This document shows positions 5,801 through 6,145 of a stretch of 6,145 nucleotides of DNA, piece by piece. Position numbers and translations under genes: made by a program. Source of the stretch: an uncultured Desulfovibrio sp. (GTDB lineage: Bacteria > Desulfobacterota > Desulfovibrionia > Desulfovibrionales > Desulfovibrionaceae); contig CAMLXE010000114.1 in NCBI GenBank assembly GCA_946490455.1, forward strand, positions 1 to 6,145, given 5' to 3'. Position 1 is the stretch's first letter. Each line of letters starts with the position of its first letter. The notes below the pieces were generated by a model that had not been told where the DNA came from, did no database searches, and saw only the letters and a list, made by a program, of their open reading frames with translations.

Positions 5801-6145
5801 CCCGTAATGGGAATCGTTACAGAGTTACGCTCATGGCATACGCGCTTCAGGTGGAATGCGCAAGGTCATTGCGAAAAAAGAGGAGGTTCCTTGTTCTTTG
5901 TAGCGCATACCCCGGTGAAAATATTTTATGGCGGTCTGAACTGAAGTTTATTCAGAGTACGTTTCAGGTGAGCGCGATCTGTCGTCAACGAAAGCCAGGA
6001 GGTTGCGATCCATCTGCGGAATTTGAGCTTTCTCTGATTTGTAACTGAGAGATGGACAGTCATGTCCGCTTTGTTTGCGAATGCCTGTAAAGACATATGG
6101 GGAGAGAGGCAGGCAGGTATGGTCGCTTCCATAGGGAAACATACA
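5801..6145. other. Region upstream of the reductase with no convincing gene
   Basis: This stretch runs from the reductase leader to the right edge. Short open frames exist on both strands, but none has a recognisable family, a good ribosome-binding site or convincing codon use. Visible structure includes an AT-rich perfect palindrome AAAATATTTT (5918-5927) and a small inverted repeat GGACA-N4-TGTCC (6054-6067). It also has a homopolymer-like patch of A and G at about 5874-5886. The palindromes could be regulator sites for the reductase or for a gene beyond the edge; nothing in the sequence decides this. Confidence 0.4.
5835..5863 (-). promoter_or_regulatory. Weak candidate promoter of the reductase gene
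   Basis: On the minus strand TTGCGC (5863-5858) and TATGCC (5840-5835) are 17 nt apart and would give a leader of about 40 nt. Each matches its consensus at about half the positions, so this is only the best-spaced pair I found and not a firm call. Confidence 0.2.

Noticed and set aside
5881..5944. Plus-strand mini-ORF: AGGAGG at 5881-5886, then TTG at 5891 and 17 codons
   Set aside because: Spacing is only 4 nt, the start is TTG, the peptide has no recognisable feature and no gene follows it on this strand in the window. The purine run is likely chance.
5926..6142. Two overlapping minus-strand open frames of 68 and 64 codons
   Set aside because: Neither protein resembles a known family and neither has a good ribosome-binding site; the composition looks non-coding.
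1..6145. Mobile elements, CRISPR array, tRNA, rRNA or riboswitch
   Set aside because: No transposase, repeated spacer pattern, terminal inverted repeat pair, tRNA-like fold or known riboswitch core was seen on reading both strands.

Overview
The window is dominated by biotin metabolism. It holds four protein-coding genes on both strands and no recognisable mobile element, CRISPR array, rRNA or tRNA. Base composition is near-even GC, and codon use looks similar across the genes. The proteins look bacterial. An alphaproteobacterium of the acetic-acid-bacterium kind (Acetobacteraceae) would fit, but that is a low-confidence inference from general protein flavour and nothing in the window proves it.

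Layout. (1) 1-1820, minus: one uninterrupted reading frame encoding dethiobiotin synthetase (BioD) fused to the N-terminus of DAPA aminotransferase (BioA). It runs off the left edge, with roughly 120 C-terminal residues missing. (2) 1821-1989: a 169-nt spacer with two possible hairpins. (3) 1990-3000, minus: biotin synthase BioB, of a divergent type that lacks one of the classical [2Fe-2S] cysteines. (4) 3001-3119: a divergent regulatory region carrying a consensus -10 box and an exact BirA-box half-site. (5) 3120-3959, plus: BirA, with an N-terminal DNA-binding domain and a biotin-protein ligase core but no C-terminal domain. (6) 3960-4062: a convergent spacer with a good intrinsic terminator serving the minus-strand gene to its right. 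(7) 4063-5787, minus: a flavoprotein disulfide/persulfide reductase with a fused rhodanese domain (CoADR-Rhd/Npsr type). (8) 5788-6145: the reductase leader and upstream DNA, with no convincing gene.

How the genes work together. BioA converts KAPA to DAPA, BioD closes the ureido ring to give dethiobiotin, and BioB inserts sulfur to give biotin. BirA then attaches biotin to carboxylases and, through its HTH domain, probably represses bioB-bioDA and itself from the shared divergent region. The rhodanese-reductase handles persulfide or CoA-disulfide sulfur. It has its own ribosome-binding site and terminator, and any link to BioB sulfur supply is speculative.

The points most worth a second look are the BioD-BioA fusion, the altered cysteine set of BioB, the C-terminally shortened BirA, and BirA-type (not BioR-type) control of the divergent promoter region. 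No bioF, bioC, bioH or bioZ is visible, so the start of the pathway must be encoded elsewhere, possibly just past the left edge.
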